A stretch of DNA of 64,000 nt from Pseudomonas denitrificans (nom. rej.) (GCF_008807415.1 NZ_CP043626.1:5432501-5496500), one strand, 5' to 3'. Shown: positions 16,273-25,699, counted from the first letter of the stretch. Notes: generated from the letters alone by a model not told the origin. Made by a program: numbers and translations.

Positions 16273-17397
16273 TTATTGTTGTTTCTGCTTGTAGGCGACC
16301 ACGTCCTGCGGGGTCACCATGTCGCCGTCGTTGTTGCCCCAGGCGTTGCGCTCGAAAGTGATCACCGCGGCGATGTCGACTTCCGAGAGCTGCTTGCCGA
16401 AGGCCGCCATGGCCGTGCCCGGGACGCCGTTGAACACGGTCTCCAGGTGGTGCTCCTTGGGCCCGGTGACGATCTTCGAACCCTTGAGCGCCGGGAACAT
16501 CGGCGGCATGCCCTGGCCTTCAGGCTGGTGACAGGCGGCGCAGATGGTGTGGTAGACCTTGTCGCCGCGGGCGACCAGCTCTTCCTTCGTCCACTCCTTG
16601 CTGGTCAGCTCCTTGAGCTTGACCGCCTCTTCCTTGCGCTCGGCCAGCCACTTGTCGAAGTCAGGCTTGGACTTCACGTCCACCACGATGGGCATGAAGC
16701 CGTGGTCCTTGCCGCACAGCTCGGCGCACTGGCCGCGGTAGATGCCGGGCTGGTCGACCTTGGTCCAGGCCTCGTTGACGAAGCCGGGAATGGCGTCGCG
16801 CTTGACCGCGAAGGCCGGCACCCACCAGGAGTGGATCACGTCGCTGGAGGTGACCAGGAAACGCACCTTGACCCCAGCCGGCAGCACCAGCGGGTTATCC
16901 ACCTCGAGGAGGTAGTGCTCGTCCTTGTCGGCCTTGTTGTGGATCTGGTCCTGGGGCGTGGCGAGGTTGGAGAAGAACTCCACGTCCTGGCCCAGGTACT
17001 TGTACTGCCACTTCCACTGGTAGCCGGTGACCTGCACGTCCAGCTCGGGCTCCGAGGTGTCGTACATGTGGATCAGCGTCTTGGTGGCCGGAACGGCCAT
17101 CACCACCAGGATCAGGAAGGGAATGACGGTCCAGAGGATTTCCACCGTGGTGCTCTCGTGGAAATGTGCGGGCTGCTGCCCGGTGGACCGGCGGTGGACG
17201 ATCATCGACCAGAACATCGCGCCGAAGACGACGATGCCAATGACCACGCAGATCCAGAAGATCGTCATGTGAAGATCGAAAACGTTACGGCTGACTTCTG
17301 TCGCACCGGGGGTCATGTTGACCGTCCAGGCGGCGTTTGCCTGACTGAAAGCCAAGAGCAAAAGGAAGCCCATCCAGACTCGTGGATGTCGCAGCAT
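16273..17397 (-). CDS. ctaC: Cytochrome c oxidase subunit II with fused C-terminal cytochrome c
   Basis: 374 residues: a signal peptide ending near SQANA, two membrane helices (IFWICVVIGIVVFGAMFW and VIPFLILVVMAVPATKTLI), and the CuA cupredoxin domain with HSWWVPAF and CAELCGKDHGFM. A C-terminal cytochrome c domain follows, with heme-binding CAACH and the Met ligand in GTAMAAF. The fusion makes this a caa3-type enzyme. Subunit II accepts electrons from cytochrome c and passes them to heme a. ATG at 17397 follows AGGGG. A longer open frame to 17514 lacks a signal sequence. First gene of ctaC-ctaD-ctaG-ctaE. Confidence 0.95.
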   Translation of the reverse strand: MLRHPRVWMGFLLLLAFSQANAAWTVNMTPGATEVSRNVFDLHMTIFWICVVIGIVVFGAMFWSMIVHRRSTGQQPAHFHESTTVEILWTVIPFLILVVMAVPATKTLIHMYDTSEPELDVQVTGYQWKWQYKYLGQDVEFFSNLATPQDQIHNKADKDEHYLLEVDNPLVLPAGVKVRFLVTSSDVIHSWWVPAFAVKRDAIPGFVNEAWTKVDQPGIYRGQCAELCGKDHGFMPIVVDVKSKPDFDKWLAERKEEAVKLKELTSKEWTKEELVARGDKVYHTICAACHQPEGQGMPPMFPALKGSKIVTGPKEHHLETVFNGVPGTAMAAFGKQLSEVDIAAVITFERNAWGNNDGDMVTPQDVVAYKQKQQ

Positions 17398-17814
17398 TCG
17401 GGTTCCCCTTATCGTTGTTTTTATCCCGCCGGCATAGCGCCCTGGCTGCGATCCCCATTCCAGAGGGATCGAGCCTGAACAAGCCAACGGCCAAGGGAGT
17501 GACCGCCAAGACAACTTACTTTGACGTCGTACCTCGGCAGCACGCAGGGCAGGCCGGGTCCATCAGGTTTTCGGTGTGTCGAAGCGGAGTATAGCCACGG
17601 GTTGCGACATAACAACGCAGAGTAAAAACTGTGTTTGAAAGACCGAAGTGCGATCTCAAAGCCACGGACGGCGCGGCTTTGGAGTACCATGCTGGCCGTC
17701 TGATATGCCGCGTCGGCATAAACAGTTCATGAATATGACAATCGCGTCTTAGCTACGCCCGGGGTGCGGCTAAGGTCTTTCTTCACTTTCCAAACCCGTT
17801 GTCTTGGAGCTGTC
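17398..17814. promoter_or_regulatory. Divergent control region between ctaC and the 17815 gene
   Basis: 417 bases without a gene. It holds a perfect odd-centred palindrome TATGCCG-CGT-CGGCATA (17704-17720), which is operator-like. It also holds an imperfect leader hairpin with CTTAGC (17748-17753) and GCTAAG (17769-17774) just before the rightward gene. The stretch 17595-17640 is AT-richer and may hold the oxidase promoter. Caa3 oxidase in pseudomonads is usually under RpoS and RoxSR-type control, but I cannot recognise those sites here with confidence. Confidence 0.45.
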
Positions 17815-18459
17815 ATGAACACCGCTGCACTGCGTGAGCTGATCCGGAATGCCCACCTGCTCGAATCCCGCCATGGCCATCTCGCCCGCCTGATCCAGAG
17901 CCAACTGCAAAGCCTGCACAAGAGCATCGCCCTGACGGGAGAGGACCCCAGCGGTACGCTGACGCGCTTCGTCCACGCCTACATCGAACAGGTGCCGGAC
18001 TTCCTCGATGCCGCCAACTCGGTGGCCCGCGCTGCCGGCATCGAGGACCGCATCAAGCCGGTGCTCAAGCTCGCCGAACAGTTCTTCCTCACCCCACCTG
18101 CGCTGCTCGACGGCCACGACGGCCTCGATGCGCTGCTGGACGAGGCCTACCTCGCCCACCGTCTGGTGGAAGAGGTGAACGACCGCTACATCGCCCACTT
18201 CAACCAGCCGCTGATCCCGCTGGACACCACCGTGGCGAACCTGGTGGCGCACCAGCTGATCGGCGAACCCTTCGCCAACCAGCTGGATGAAGCGGTGCAC
18301 CACGCGGTCAACGGCATGCTCGACGACAGCACCTTCAGCGCCGAGTCCGCCGTGAGCTACCGTGCCAGCCTCAATGACCCGCAGGTGGTCATGGCCTGGC
18401 AGCAGTGGCCGTGCCTGTCGCGGCAGTTCGGCGTCGAGCTGGAGCTGGGTCGCGACTGA
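17815..18459 (+). CDS. Conserved hypothetical protein next to the caa3 oxidase operon
   Basis: 214 residues, all soluble and probably helical, with no signal peptide or membrane segment. Features are an N-terminal RELIRNAHLLESRHGHLARLIQSQL helix pair, FVHAYIEQVPDFLDAANSVARAAG, and a His/Asp-rich segment HDGLDALLDEAYLAHRLVEEVNDRY. I do not recognise a family. The same gene stands beside coxB in P. aeruginosa, so a link with respiration or oxidase control is possible. TTGGAGC upstream supports the ATG at 17815. It converges with the SulP gene, with only 3 bases between the stops. Confidence 0.82.
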   Translation: MNTAALRELIRNAHLLESRHGHLARLIQSQLQSLHKSIALTGEDPSGTLTRFVHAYIEQVPDFLDAANSVARAAGIEDRIKPVLKLAEQFFLTPPALLDGHDGLDALLDEAYLAHRLVEEVNDRYIAHFNQPLIPLDTTVANLVAHQLIGEPFANQLDEAVHHAVNGMLDDSTFSAESAVSYRASLNDPQVVMAWQQWPCLSRQFGVELELGRD

Positions 18460-18462
18460 GGC

Positions 18463-19998
18463 TCAGCCCGCACTCTGCAGCGCACGCACCCGGCCCTCCA
18501 CGCGGCGACGCAGGCCGTTGCCTTCAATGGACAGCCGGCAGCCGCTGGCCGCGGCGCTGCGGCCCCAGTCCTCCAGCAATTCCATGCACGCGTGGTCGAT
18601 GTAGCTCAGGTGCTGCAGCGGAACGCGCAGGTGCGTACCGGGCTTCACCGACTGCAGGGCCTGGGATAGCGCCGGCACCTTGAGGAAGGTCGCCGCGCCG
18701 ACCAGACGCAGTTCGGCACCGCTGCCCTCGTCGTCGTAGCGCAGGTTGATCTTCAGCCGCGCGGCCTTGAACACCAGCTTCAGCACCGTCAGCGCAAAGC
18801 CCAGCAGCACACCGGTCAGCAGATCGGTGGCAACGATGGCCAGCGCAGTCGCCGCATGCACCAGCACCGGCATACGTCCATAGCGACCCAGCGAACGCAG
18901 CGCCTTCAGGTCCACCAGCTTGATCCCGGTGTAGACCAGCACGCCGGCCAGGCTGGCGATGGGGATCTGCCGCAGCAGCCCGCCCAGCAGCACGACGAAG
19001 CCCAGCAGCCACAGCCCATGGAAGATCGCCGAGGCGCGGCTGCGCGCGCCGGCCTGCACATTGGCCGAGCTGCGCACTATCACCCCGGTCATCGGCAGCG
19101 CGCCGACCAGCCCGCAGAGCATGTTGCCCACACCCTGGGCGCTCAGCTCGCGGTCCATGTCCGAGCGAGGACCGCTGTGCATGCGGTCCACGGCGGCGGC
19201 CGAGAGCAAAGTTTCGGCGCTGGCGATGAAGGCCACCACCACGGCGGCCAGCAACAGCGTCGGGTCGAGCAGCGCCGCGAGGTCACTCGGACGGACCCAG
19301 TCGATGGCGTCGCCGAGGTTCTCCGGCACGCTCACCCGCAGCACATCCAGTGGCAGCGCGATGCTCACCAGCGTCGCCAGGCTCACGCCGATCAGCGCAC
19401 CGGGCAGCATGCGCAGCCGGCCGGGCTTGAAGCGGTCCCACAGCGCCATGCAGGCCATGGTGCCGAGCCCGAGCAGCGCCGCATCGAAGCCGCTGGTCCC
19501 GGACAGCAGCGCCGCCGGGAAGGCCAGCAGGTTATCCAGCCCGGACGCCTGCGGCTTGAGGTCGAGCATGACGTGGACCTGCGACAGCACAATAAGAATG
19601 CCGATGCCCGCGAGCATGCCGTAGACCACGGCCGGCGAGGTCACGCGGAACCAGCAGCCCAGGCGTAGCCTGCCCGCGAGCAATTGCAGCGCGCCGGCCA
19701 GCAGCAGGATCGGCCCGAGCATGGCCATGCCGTGGGTACGGACTAGCTCAAAGACCAGCACCGCGAGACCCGCCGCCGGGCCGCTGACCTGCAAGGGCGA
19801 ACCGGCTAGAAAGCCGACCACCAGGCCGCCGATGATGCCGGTTACCAGGCCCTTGGCCGGCGGCATGCCCGAAGCGATGGCGATGCCCATGCACAGCGGC
19901 AGGGCGACGAGGAACACCACCACCGACGCGAGCAGGTCGCGCGGCAGTACCTGGCGTAGCTGGGAAAATCCGGATGGAACAGAGTGGGAGGCCGACAT
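18463..19998 (-). CDS. SulP family anion (bicarbonate/sulfate) transporter with STAS domain
   Basis: 511 residues. About 11-12 hydrophobic segments start at LASVVVFLVALPLCMGIAIASG. The SulP motif SPLQVSGPAAGLAVLVF and the late ASAETLLSAAAVDR are both present. A shortened STAS domain follows (FLKVPALSQALQ, HLSYIDHACMELLEDWG). The next gene downstream of its promoter region is a beta-carbonic anhydrase, which points to bicarbonate rather than sulfate uptake. That part is inference from neighbours. ATG at 19998 is favoured by AAGGAG 9 bases upstream over an in-frame extension to 20076. Confidence 0.88.
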   Translation of the reverse strand: MSASHSVPSGFSQLRQVLPRDLLASVVVFLVALPLCMGIAIASGMPPAKGLVTGIIGGLVVGFLAGSPLQVSGPAAGLAVLVFELVRTHGMAMLGPILLLAGALQLLAGRLRLGCWFRVTSPAVVYGMLAGIGILIVLSQVHVMLDLKPQASGLDNLLAFPAALLSGTSGFDAALLGLGTMACMALWDRFKPGRLRMLPGALIGVSLATLVSIALPLDVLRVSVPENLGDAIDWVRPSDLAALLDPTLLLAAVVVAFIASAETLLSAAAVDRMHSGPRSDMDRELSAQGVGNMLCGLVGALPMTGVIVRSSANVQAGARSRASAIFHGLWLLGFVVLLGGLLRQIPIASLAGVLVYTGIKLVDLKALRSLGRYGRMPVLVHAATALAIVATDLLTGVLLGFALTVLKLVFKAARLKINLRYDDEGSGAELRLVGAATFLKVPALSQALQSVKPGTHLRVPLQHLSYIDHACMELLEDWGRSAAASGCRLSIEGNGLRRRVEGRVRALQSAG

Positions 19999-20196
19999 GG
20001 CGCTGTTCTCCTTACAAGCATTTTTCGGGCGCGCGAAAGCCCACGACGCCGGTTTCGACCGCATCGACACGCGCAATCAAGAGAGATGGCGAACGCAGTG
20101 GCAGCGCGCGCCTCAGGCAGGGATCAAGTCAGAAGAGGGGCGCGGCGTTTGTTCTGCTGGGCCGCCGCGCCCCGGGAGCGTACCGGTATCAGCCGC

Positions 20197-20913
20197 TTAC
20201 TGGGGGGAGTAGCGCGGGCGCGGGGTCGCACTCGGCGTCGGGCCTTCGCCGTCGAGGGGGCGGAAACGGCCTTCCTGAGCGTCGTAGGCCTTGATGGCGC
20301 TGGTCTCGATGTCATACACCCAGCCATGGATGAACAGCTGGCCGGAAGCCAGGCGGGCGGCCACGGACGGGTGAGTCTTCAGGTGGTCCAGCTGGGCTAC
20401 CACGTTCTCCTCGGTGAGCACGCCCAGGTGCTCCTGAGTGGCGCAGCCGCAGGTCTGAGCGACCACGGTACGAGCGACTTCGGCATGGCGCAGCCACACC
20501 TTCACCGTCGGCATGCTTTCCAGGCTCTGCGGATTCAGCACCGCTTTCATCGCGCCGCAGTCGGAGTGACCGCAGACGATGATGTGCTGCACGCCCAGGG
20601 CCATCACCGCGAACTCGATGGCGGTGGACACGCCGCCGTTCATCTGGCCGTACGGCGGCACCACGTTGCCGACGTTGCGGGTGACGAACAGGTCGCCCGG
20701 CGAGCTCTGGGTGATCAGCTCGGGGACGATGCGCGAGTCGGCACAGGTGATGAACATGGCGCGCGGGTTCTGCGCGTGGGCCAGCTTCTTGAACAGTTCT
20801 TCCTGCTGCGGGAAGACCTCATGACGGAACTGGCGAAAGCCCTCGACGATATGGCGAAGCGCCTCGTCAGCCGTTTCGTGGGCGTGATCCTCACCGTGCG
20901 TTTTATCGTTCAT
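20197..20913 (-). CDS. Beta-class carbonic anhydrase
   Basis: 238 residues. Zinc ligands are visible as Cys57 in CADSR, His116 and Cys119 in HSDCG, with the Asp59-Arg61 dyad in CADSR, so the active site is complete. VTRNVGNVVPPYG and GGVSTAIEFAV are the usual family blocks. It interconverts CO2 and bicarbonate in the cytoplasm. The gene precedes the SulP transporter by about 200 bases in the same direction, matching the known pairing of SulP and beta-CA genes. The last 30 residues are proline-rich and probably disordered. P. aeruginosa has an orthologue at the same relative place. Confidence 0.94.
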   Translation of the reverse strand: MNDKTHGEDHAHETADEALRHIVEGFRQFRHEVFPQQEELFKKLAHAQNPRAMFITCADSRIVPELITQSSPGDLFVTRNVGNVVPPYGQMNGGVSTAIEFAVMALGVQHIIVCGHSDCGAMKAVLNPQSLESMPTVKVWLRHAEVARTVVAQTCGCATQEHLGVLTEENVVAQLDHLKTHPSVAARLASGQLFIHGWVYDIETSAIKAYDAQEGRFRPLDGEGPTPSATPRPRYSPQ

Positions 20914-21315
20914 GTATCAGCCTCGAAGAATGACGAAGAATTTTCCCACGTCAGCCGACGCTCTCCCTGGGGAGAAAAGGCACAGCCGTGGGAAAAAATC
21001 TGTCGTGACCGGTTAGTCACCTTGTGCTCAAACCCTAGGCGAAGAAGATTAAACCAAAATTAAAAAACCGCTCTGGAATGAGCTTTTGCATGATGTTTCG
21101 CCGATATTTCAAGATGATATCGACAAGCTATCATGGCGATGAAATGTCACGGTGCTACTGTGACGACGCCAATATTTTCGCTACAGGCAATGTGACATTA
21201 TTCGTGGCGATTACTGTAAGACCCGGACCACCGGGCCTACCGCTTGGTCAGGATGACGAGCGTGGCGCACGGCGCCGGACCCTTCCCAGTTCCCCCGGAA
21301 AACAAGGATGTGACC
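20914..21315. promoter_or_regulatory. Divergent region between carbonic anhydrase and TerB-like gene
   Basis: 402 AT-richer bases with no convincing gene. Several GTCAC/GTGAC words occur: AATGTCAC near 21144, GTGAC near 21160, and the odd palindrome AATGT-G-ACATT near 21189-21199. They may form operator sites for a dimeric regulator. A run of A and T at 21045-21065 suits a promoter. No exact transcription start can be assigned. Confidence 0.4.
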
Positions 21316-22326
21316 ATGCAAGACATCTACAGGATGGCCGGCAACGCGGCCGCGAGTGCGGTGCAAACGGTGAGCGGCGGCGAGTTGCTGATGCCGATGT
21401 TCCACTGCCTGGAGCCCGATGGCCGGCTCAAGATGGTGGTGCTGATGGCGGACACCGGCGAGGAGGCCATGCAGGCGGGCCAGCGGATGTACCAGGAGAA
21501 CACCCAGCAGGCGATCGGCGCGGTATGGATTGTCGACGGCTTCGTGACCCACAAGGAGGTCGGCAAGGTCGATGCGCTGATTCTGAACGTCGTTTCTTAC
21601 GCCGAGCCGCGTCGTGAGATGCAGCTGGCCGTCCCTTACCGCCATGCCCACAGCCATGAAGGCTTCGCCGTGTTCAAGCCCAAGCTGCTGGGCGTGACCG
21701 GCATCGCCCAGGACGAGCTGCAACCGCTGATCGACGCCTTCTACCAGGGCCGTGACGAGAACGCCGAGGGGCGGGCGATCTGGAAGGAGCACCAGCAGGA
21801 CCAGATCACCGGCATGAGCGGCTTCGCTGGTTTCTCCGGCGAGGACTGGAAGCACCTGCGCGAGGCGCCCATAGCGATCTTCTGCATGGTCGCCAGCGCC
21901 GACGGCGAGATCGATGCCAAGGAGGCCGCCGCATTCGGCAAGCTGTTCAAGGAATCCGGCAAGTACCCCAGTGTGCTGATGCAGCGCGTGATGACCGAGC
22001 TCAGCCCGGATACGCCCAGCGGTCGCGCGGTGCTGATGGACTTCCTGCAGCGCTTCGCCGACCCCGAGTTCAACCGCCTGCAGTACCTGGTCGACGTCAA
22101 CCGACTGCTTGGCCAGCAGGCCACCGACACTGACGCGGCAGCCTTCAAGGCCGACCTGCTGGCGCTGGGCAAGGCGGTGGCGGAATCCTCCGGCGGCGGC
22201 TTCCTCGGCTTCGGCAGCAAGGTCAGCAAGGAGGAGAAGAACGTCCTGGTGGTCATCGAGAAGCTGCTCAACTCGCCGCTGCAACTCGCCCAGATGATGG
22301 CGGACCTGGTGGCTCCCGACCGCTGA
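21316..22326 (+). CDS. TerB-like domain protein
   Basis: 336 residues. The N-terminal half is of unknown fold and has many methionines (MQDIYRMAGNAAASAVQTV, LMPMFHCLEPDG). The C-terminal part has the TerB-type helical element PIAIFCMVASADGEIDAKEAAAFGKLF, where the acidic DGEID loop resembles the metal-binding site of tellurite-resistance TerB. The real function is unknown; TerB-like modules occur in stress-response and membrane-associated complexes. ATG at 21316 follows AAGGA. An in-frame ATG at 21244 lacks a site. The stop lies one base from the convergent radical SAM gene. Confidence 0.8.
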   Translation: MQDIYRMAGNAAASAVQTVSGGELLMPMFHCLEPDGRLKMVVLMADTGEEAMQAGQRMYQENTQQAIGAVWIVDGFVTHKEVGKVDALILNVVSYAEPRREMQLAVPYRHAHSHEGFAVFKPKLLGVTGIAQDELQPLIDAFYQGRDENAEGRAIWKEHQQDQITGMSGFAGFSGEDWKHLREAPIAIFCMVASADGEIDAKEAAAFGKLFKESGKYPSVLMQRVMTELSPDTPSGRAVLMDFLQRFADPEFNRLQYLVDVNRLLGQQATDTDAAAFKADLLALGKAVAESSGGGFLGFGSKVSKEEKNVLVVIEKLLNSPLQLAQMMADLVAPDR

Positions 22327-22327
22327 T

Positions 22328-23386
22328 TCAGAACAGGCTCATCTGGCTGCGCGGTGGAGCGAACGCCGTGCAGTCCAGGCCGAAGCTGCCGCGCCGGTTC
22401 AGGCCGAGGCGGCGCATGGCGACCTCGAAGCGCTTGGCCAGCAGGTCGGCGAACGGGCCTTCACCGCGGAAGCGATGGCCGAAGCGGCTGTCGTAGATTT
22501 CCCCGCCACGCAGCTGGCGAATCAGGCTCATCACATGATTGGCGCGCTGTGGGTAGTGCGCCGCCAGCCACTCCTCGAACAGCGGGCCGACTTCGCGCGG
22601 CAGGCGCAGCATCATGTAGCTGGCGCTCTGGGCGCCGGCGGCGTGGGCAGCTTCGAGCAGCGCCTCCAGCTCGCGGTCGTTGATCATCGGGATCATCGGT
22701 GAACACAGCACGCCCACCGGAATGCCGTGTTCGCGCAGCACGCGGATCGCCCGCAGGCGCGCGGACGGAGCGGCGGCGCGGGGCTCGAGGATGCGCTTGA
22801 GCTCGTCGTCCAGGGTGGTCAGGCTGATCATCACGCCCACCAGCCTGTGCTGCGCCAGTTCGGCCAGCAGGTCGAGGTCGCGCAGGATCAGCGAACCCTT
22901 GGTGACGATGGTCACCGGATGGCGGTAACGCAGCAGCACCTCGAGGATCTGCCGGGTCAGGCGCTGCTGGCGCTCGATGGGCTGGTACGGGTCGGTATTG
23001 GCGCCCAGGTTGATCGGCGCGCAGACATAGCCCTTGCGGCTCAGCTCTTCTTCCAGCACTTCGGCGGCGTTGGTCTTGGCGATCAGCTTGGTCTCGAAAT
23101 CCAGCCCCGGCGACAGGTCCCAGTAGGCGTGGCTCGGCCGCGCGTAGCAGTAGATGCAGCCGTGTTCGCAGCCGCGATAGGGGTTGATCGAGCGGTCGAA
23201 GGGAAGGTCCGGCGACTGGTTGCGCGAGATCACCGACTTCGCCCGCTCACTGCGGATTTCCGTCACCTGGGGCTTGGGCACTTCGTCGTACCAGTCGTTA
23301 TCCACAGGCACCGACGTGGTTGGCGCGAAGCGGTTGTGCGGATTGCTGGCGGTACCCCGGCCGCGGGGTGGAAGGGAAGTGCTCAT
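22328..23386 (-). CDS. PA0069-family radical SAM protein
   Basis: 352 residues. The radical-SAM cluster motif is CEHGCIYCYAR (CxxxCxxC), preceded by SINPYRG. LGANTDPYQPIERQ and VTIVTKGSLILRDLDLL follow, typical of the SplB-like group of radical SAM enzymes. The N-terminus is Arg/Gly/Pro-rich and probably disordered. The substrate of this family is not known to me. The enzyme should make a 5'-deoxyadenosyl radical using a [4Fe-4S] cluster in the cytoplasm. Read alone. Its end meets the TerB-like gene tail to tail. Confidence 0.88.
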   Translation of the reverse strand: MSTSLPPRGRGTASNPHNRFAPTTSVPVDNDWYDEVPKPQVTEIRSERAKSVISRNQSPDLPFDRSINPYRGCEHGCIYCYARPSHAYWDLSPGLDFETKLIAKTNAAEVLEEELSRKGYVCAPINLGANTDPYQPIERQQRLTRQILEVLLRYRHPVTIVTKGSLILRDLDLLAELAQHRLVGVMISLTTLDDELKRILEPRAAAPSARLRAIRVLREHGIPVGVLCSPMIPMINDRELEALLEAAHAAGAQSASYMMLRLPREVGPLFEEWLAAHYPQRANHVMSLIRQLRGGEIYDSRFGHRFRGEGPFADLLAKRFEVAMRRLGLNRRGSFGLDCTAFAPPRSQMSLF

Positions 23387-23517
23387 GTGGGAAAGCTCTG
23401 AAGTAGTGCTGTATATAAATACAGTAATCCACTGAGTTTTCCACAGCCAGCACTAACTGCTCGGCGGTCTGATTTCCAACTGTCGGGTTGTTCCTACAAG
23501 CCCCAGCTGCAGGGTGC

Positions 23518-23593
23518 GTAGGGCGTATAACGCGCCAGCGTTATACGCAGACGGCATATCGGCGGATAACCTGTTCCAGGTCATTCACCCTAC
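23518..23593. repeat. Type A intergenic palindrome, copy 1
   Basis: Begins GTAGGGCG and ends CACCCTAC, with inner paired blocks TATAACGC/GCGTTATA and a GGCGGATAACC segment. The same family occurs at 29000-29076 and 31681-31756. It fills most of the gap between the radical SAM and PiT genes. It looks like a REP-type, mobile or transcription-boundary element. The right arm of this copy is more diverged. Confidence 0.75.
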
Positions 23594-23599
23594 TACCCG

Positions 23600-25222
23600 T
23601 CAGAGCAGCCGGGTGAACAGCCAGTACAGCCCCGCCGCGAGCCCGATGGCCGCCGGCAGCGTCAGCACCCAGGCCAGCAGCATGTTGCGGATGGTCGGCC
23701 ACTGCAGCCCGCTGCCGTTGGCCGCCATGGTGCCGGCCACGCCGGAGGAGAGCACCTGGGTCGTCGACACCGGCAGGCCGAAGCCGTCCGCCGCGCCAAT
23801 GGTGAGCATGGCCACCAGTTGCGCCGAAGCGCCCTGTGCATAAGTCAGCGGCGTCTTGCCGATGCCCTCGCCGACCGTGGTGACGATGCGCCGCCAGCCC
23901 ACCAGCGTGCCCAGGCCCAGCGCCAGGGCGACCGCGACCTTCACCCACACCGGAATGAAGCGGATCGCCTGCTCCCCGCCCTGGCGCAGCGCCTGCAGGC
24001 TGCTCCAGGTTTCCAGTTCGAAGTGCTGGTCGCTGCGGTCCAGCAGGCGGATGGTCTCCAGGCTCAGGTAGAGGTCGTTGCGCAGGTCCTGCACCTCCTC
24101 GGCTGGCACCTTGTCCAGCTGTCCATAGCGCTCCAGGCGCGCACTGACATCGCTGATCACGCTACCCAGCGAGGGCAGCAGTTCGGGTCTGACCACCTCA
24201 TCTTCCTGATAGCTCAACAGCGCCTGGCGCGGGTCCGCCGCCGGGTTGCCGCCTGAGCGGTGCAGCTGTTCCTGGCTGGCTTGGGTCAGGGCGAGCAATT
24301 GGCGGGTCTGTTCCGGCGAGTGTGCGCGATCCACGGCGAACGCCAGGGGCACGGTGGCGATCAGGATGAGCATGATCAGACCGATGCCTTTCTGCCCGTC
24401 GTTGGAGCCGTGGGCGAAGGACACGCCGGTGCAGGTCAGGATGAGGATCGCCCGAATCCATCGGGGTGGCGGCGTGCGGCCTTCCGGCGCGTGAAACAGC
24501 GCGCGGTTGCGGATGGTCGAACTGGCCACCCGCAGCAGTACGAAGGCGGCGAAGAAGCCCACCACCGGCGAGAGGAACAGCGCATAGCCGACCGTCAGCA
24601 ATTGCGACCAGGCGTTGCCGGACAGGCCGAGGTGCCCGGCCATGGCGCCGTGGGCCAGGCCGATGCCGACGATGGAGCCGATCAGCGTGTGCGACGAGGA
24701 CACCGGCAAGCCCAGCCACCAGGTGCCGAGGTTCCACAGGATCGAGGCGATCAGCAGGGCGAAGATCATCGCCAGCCCGGCGCTGCTGTCCACCTTGAGC
24801 AGCAGGTCCAGCGGCAGCAGCGAGACGATGGCGAAGGCCACCGCACCGCTGGAGAAGAGCACGCCGAGGAAATTCCACAGCCCTGACCAGGCCACCGCGA
24901 AGCGCGGCGGCAGGGCGTTGGTGTAGATGACCGTGGCCACCGCATTGGCGGTGTCGTGGAAGCCGTTGATGAACTCGAAGCCCAGGGCGATCAGCAAGGC
25001 GACCACCAGCACCAGCACCGACCAGCCTGGCTCCAGGTGCGTGCCGCTGGCGTGGATGTCGTGCCCGAGTGCGGCGAAGGTGAATACCAGCGCGGCGGCC
25101 AGCAGCAGGAAGAAGGTCAGTCGCCCCTTGAATCCGTGGGTCTCGCGCAGCACCGGGCTGATCGGGAACTGCGTCAGGCGCGAGGCGCGCATCACCTCGA
25201 GCATGCCAAAGCGGTCAAGCAC
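23600..25222 (-). CDS. pit: Inorganic phosphate transporter, PiT family
   Basis: 540 residues with two copies of the PiT signature: GFEFINGFHDTANAVATVIYT near residue 80, and SFAHGSNDGQKGIGLIMLIL after a central break. About ten hydrophobic helices are present. A long hydrophilic insert (from PEQTRQLL to SDQHFELET) separates the repeats. PiT carriers move metal-phosphate with protons or sodium across the inner membrane. Start uncertain: codon 1 (MLDRFG) or codon 7 (MLEVMRA). No Pho box is recognised upstream. Monocistronic. Confidence 0.9.
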   Translation of the reverse strand: MLDRFGMLEVMRASRLTQFPISPVLRETHGFKGRLTFFLLLAAALVFTFAALGHDIHASGTHLEPGWSVLVLVVALLIALGFEFINGFHDTANAVATVIYTNALPPRFAVAWSGLWNFLGVLFSSGAVAFAIVSLLPLDLLLKVDSSAGLAMIFALLIASILWNLGTWWLGLPVSSSHTLIGSIVGIGLAHGAMAGHLGLSGNAWSQLLTVGYALFLSPVVGFFAAFVLLRVASSTIRNRALFHAPEGRTPPPRWIRAILILTCTGVSFAHGSNDGQKGIGLIMLILIATVPLAFAVDRAHSPEQTRQLLALTQASQEQLHRSGGNPAADPRQALLSYQEDEVVRPELLPSLGSVISDVSARLERYGQLDKVPAEEVQDLRNDLYLSLETIRLLDRSDQHFELETWSSLQALRQGGEQAIRFIPVWVKVAVALALGLGTLVGWRRIVTTVGEGIGKTPLTYAQGASAQLVAMLTIGAADGFGLPVSTTQVLSSGVAGTMAANGSGLQWPTIRNMLLAWVLTLPAAIGLAAGLYWLFTRLL

Positions 25223-25414
25223 AGGGGCGCTTCCTTCGGGTCGGTGGCGGCATCTGGCGGATTCCTTGCGGCGATGCCCTACAGACTAGCCGGCCATGGC
25301 GACATGGGCTGGCCGGACGAGCGGGGCGGAGGGTCATGCTATGCCAGTTGGTAGCGACCTTTCTTGATGCCAGTTCCGGGGTTTGCGGTTTGGCGCTCCA
25401 ATATCCTCGAAATC

Positions 25415-25699
25415 TCAGCGCCGCTCCTGCGCTGCGCTGTATACCTCGCCGCGTTCGCGCTTGCCGACCGCAACCACGGAAACCACTACGCGATCCTCTT
25501 CGATGCGGTAGACCAGACGGTAGCCTGCCGAGCGCAGCTTGATCTTGTAGTGGTCCGCCAGCCCGTGCAGGGCGTCGGCCTGGACGCGAGGATTTTCCAG
25601 GCGTTCGACGAGTTTGCGTTTGAACTGCTCACGCACCGTATGCCCCAGCTTGTGCCATTCCTTCAAGGCGGCAGGGAGGAATTCGAGTTCATAGGTCAT
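25415..25699 (-). CDS. relE: RelE/ParE-type toxin
   Basis: 94 residues starting MTYELEFLPAALKEW, the typical RelE beginning. It continues LGHTVREQFKRKLVERLENP, HGLADHYKIKLRSAGYRLVY and DRVVVSVVAVGKRERGEVY. The Lys/Arg-rich core and KLRSAGYRLVY strand match RelE ribonucleases that cut mRNA in the ribosome A site. Its start lies 11 bases inside the antitoxin gene, the usual toxin-antitoxin coupling. A longer frame to 25744 is part of the antitoxin region and unlikely. With its antitoxin it forms a complete type II module. Confidence 0.88.
   Translation of the reverse strand: MTYELEFLPAALKEWHKLGHTVREQFKRKLVERLENPRVQADALHGLADHYKIKLRSAGYRLVYRIEEDRVVVSVVAVGKRERGEVYSAAQERR

Noticed and set aside
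14481..16361. 626-residue open frame opposite ctaD
   Set aside because: Antisense shadow of the oxidase subunit I gene; composition is repetitive His/Arg/Glu/Gly, with no domain.
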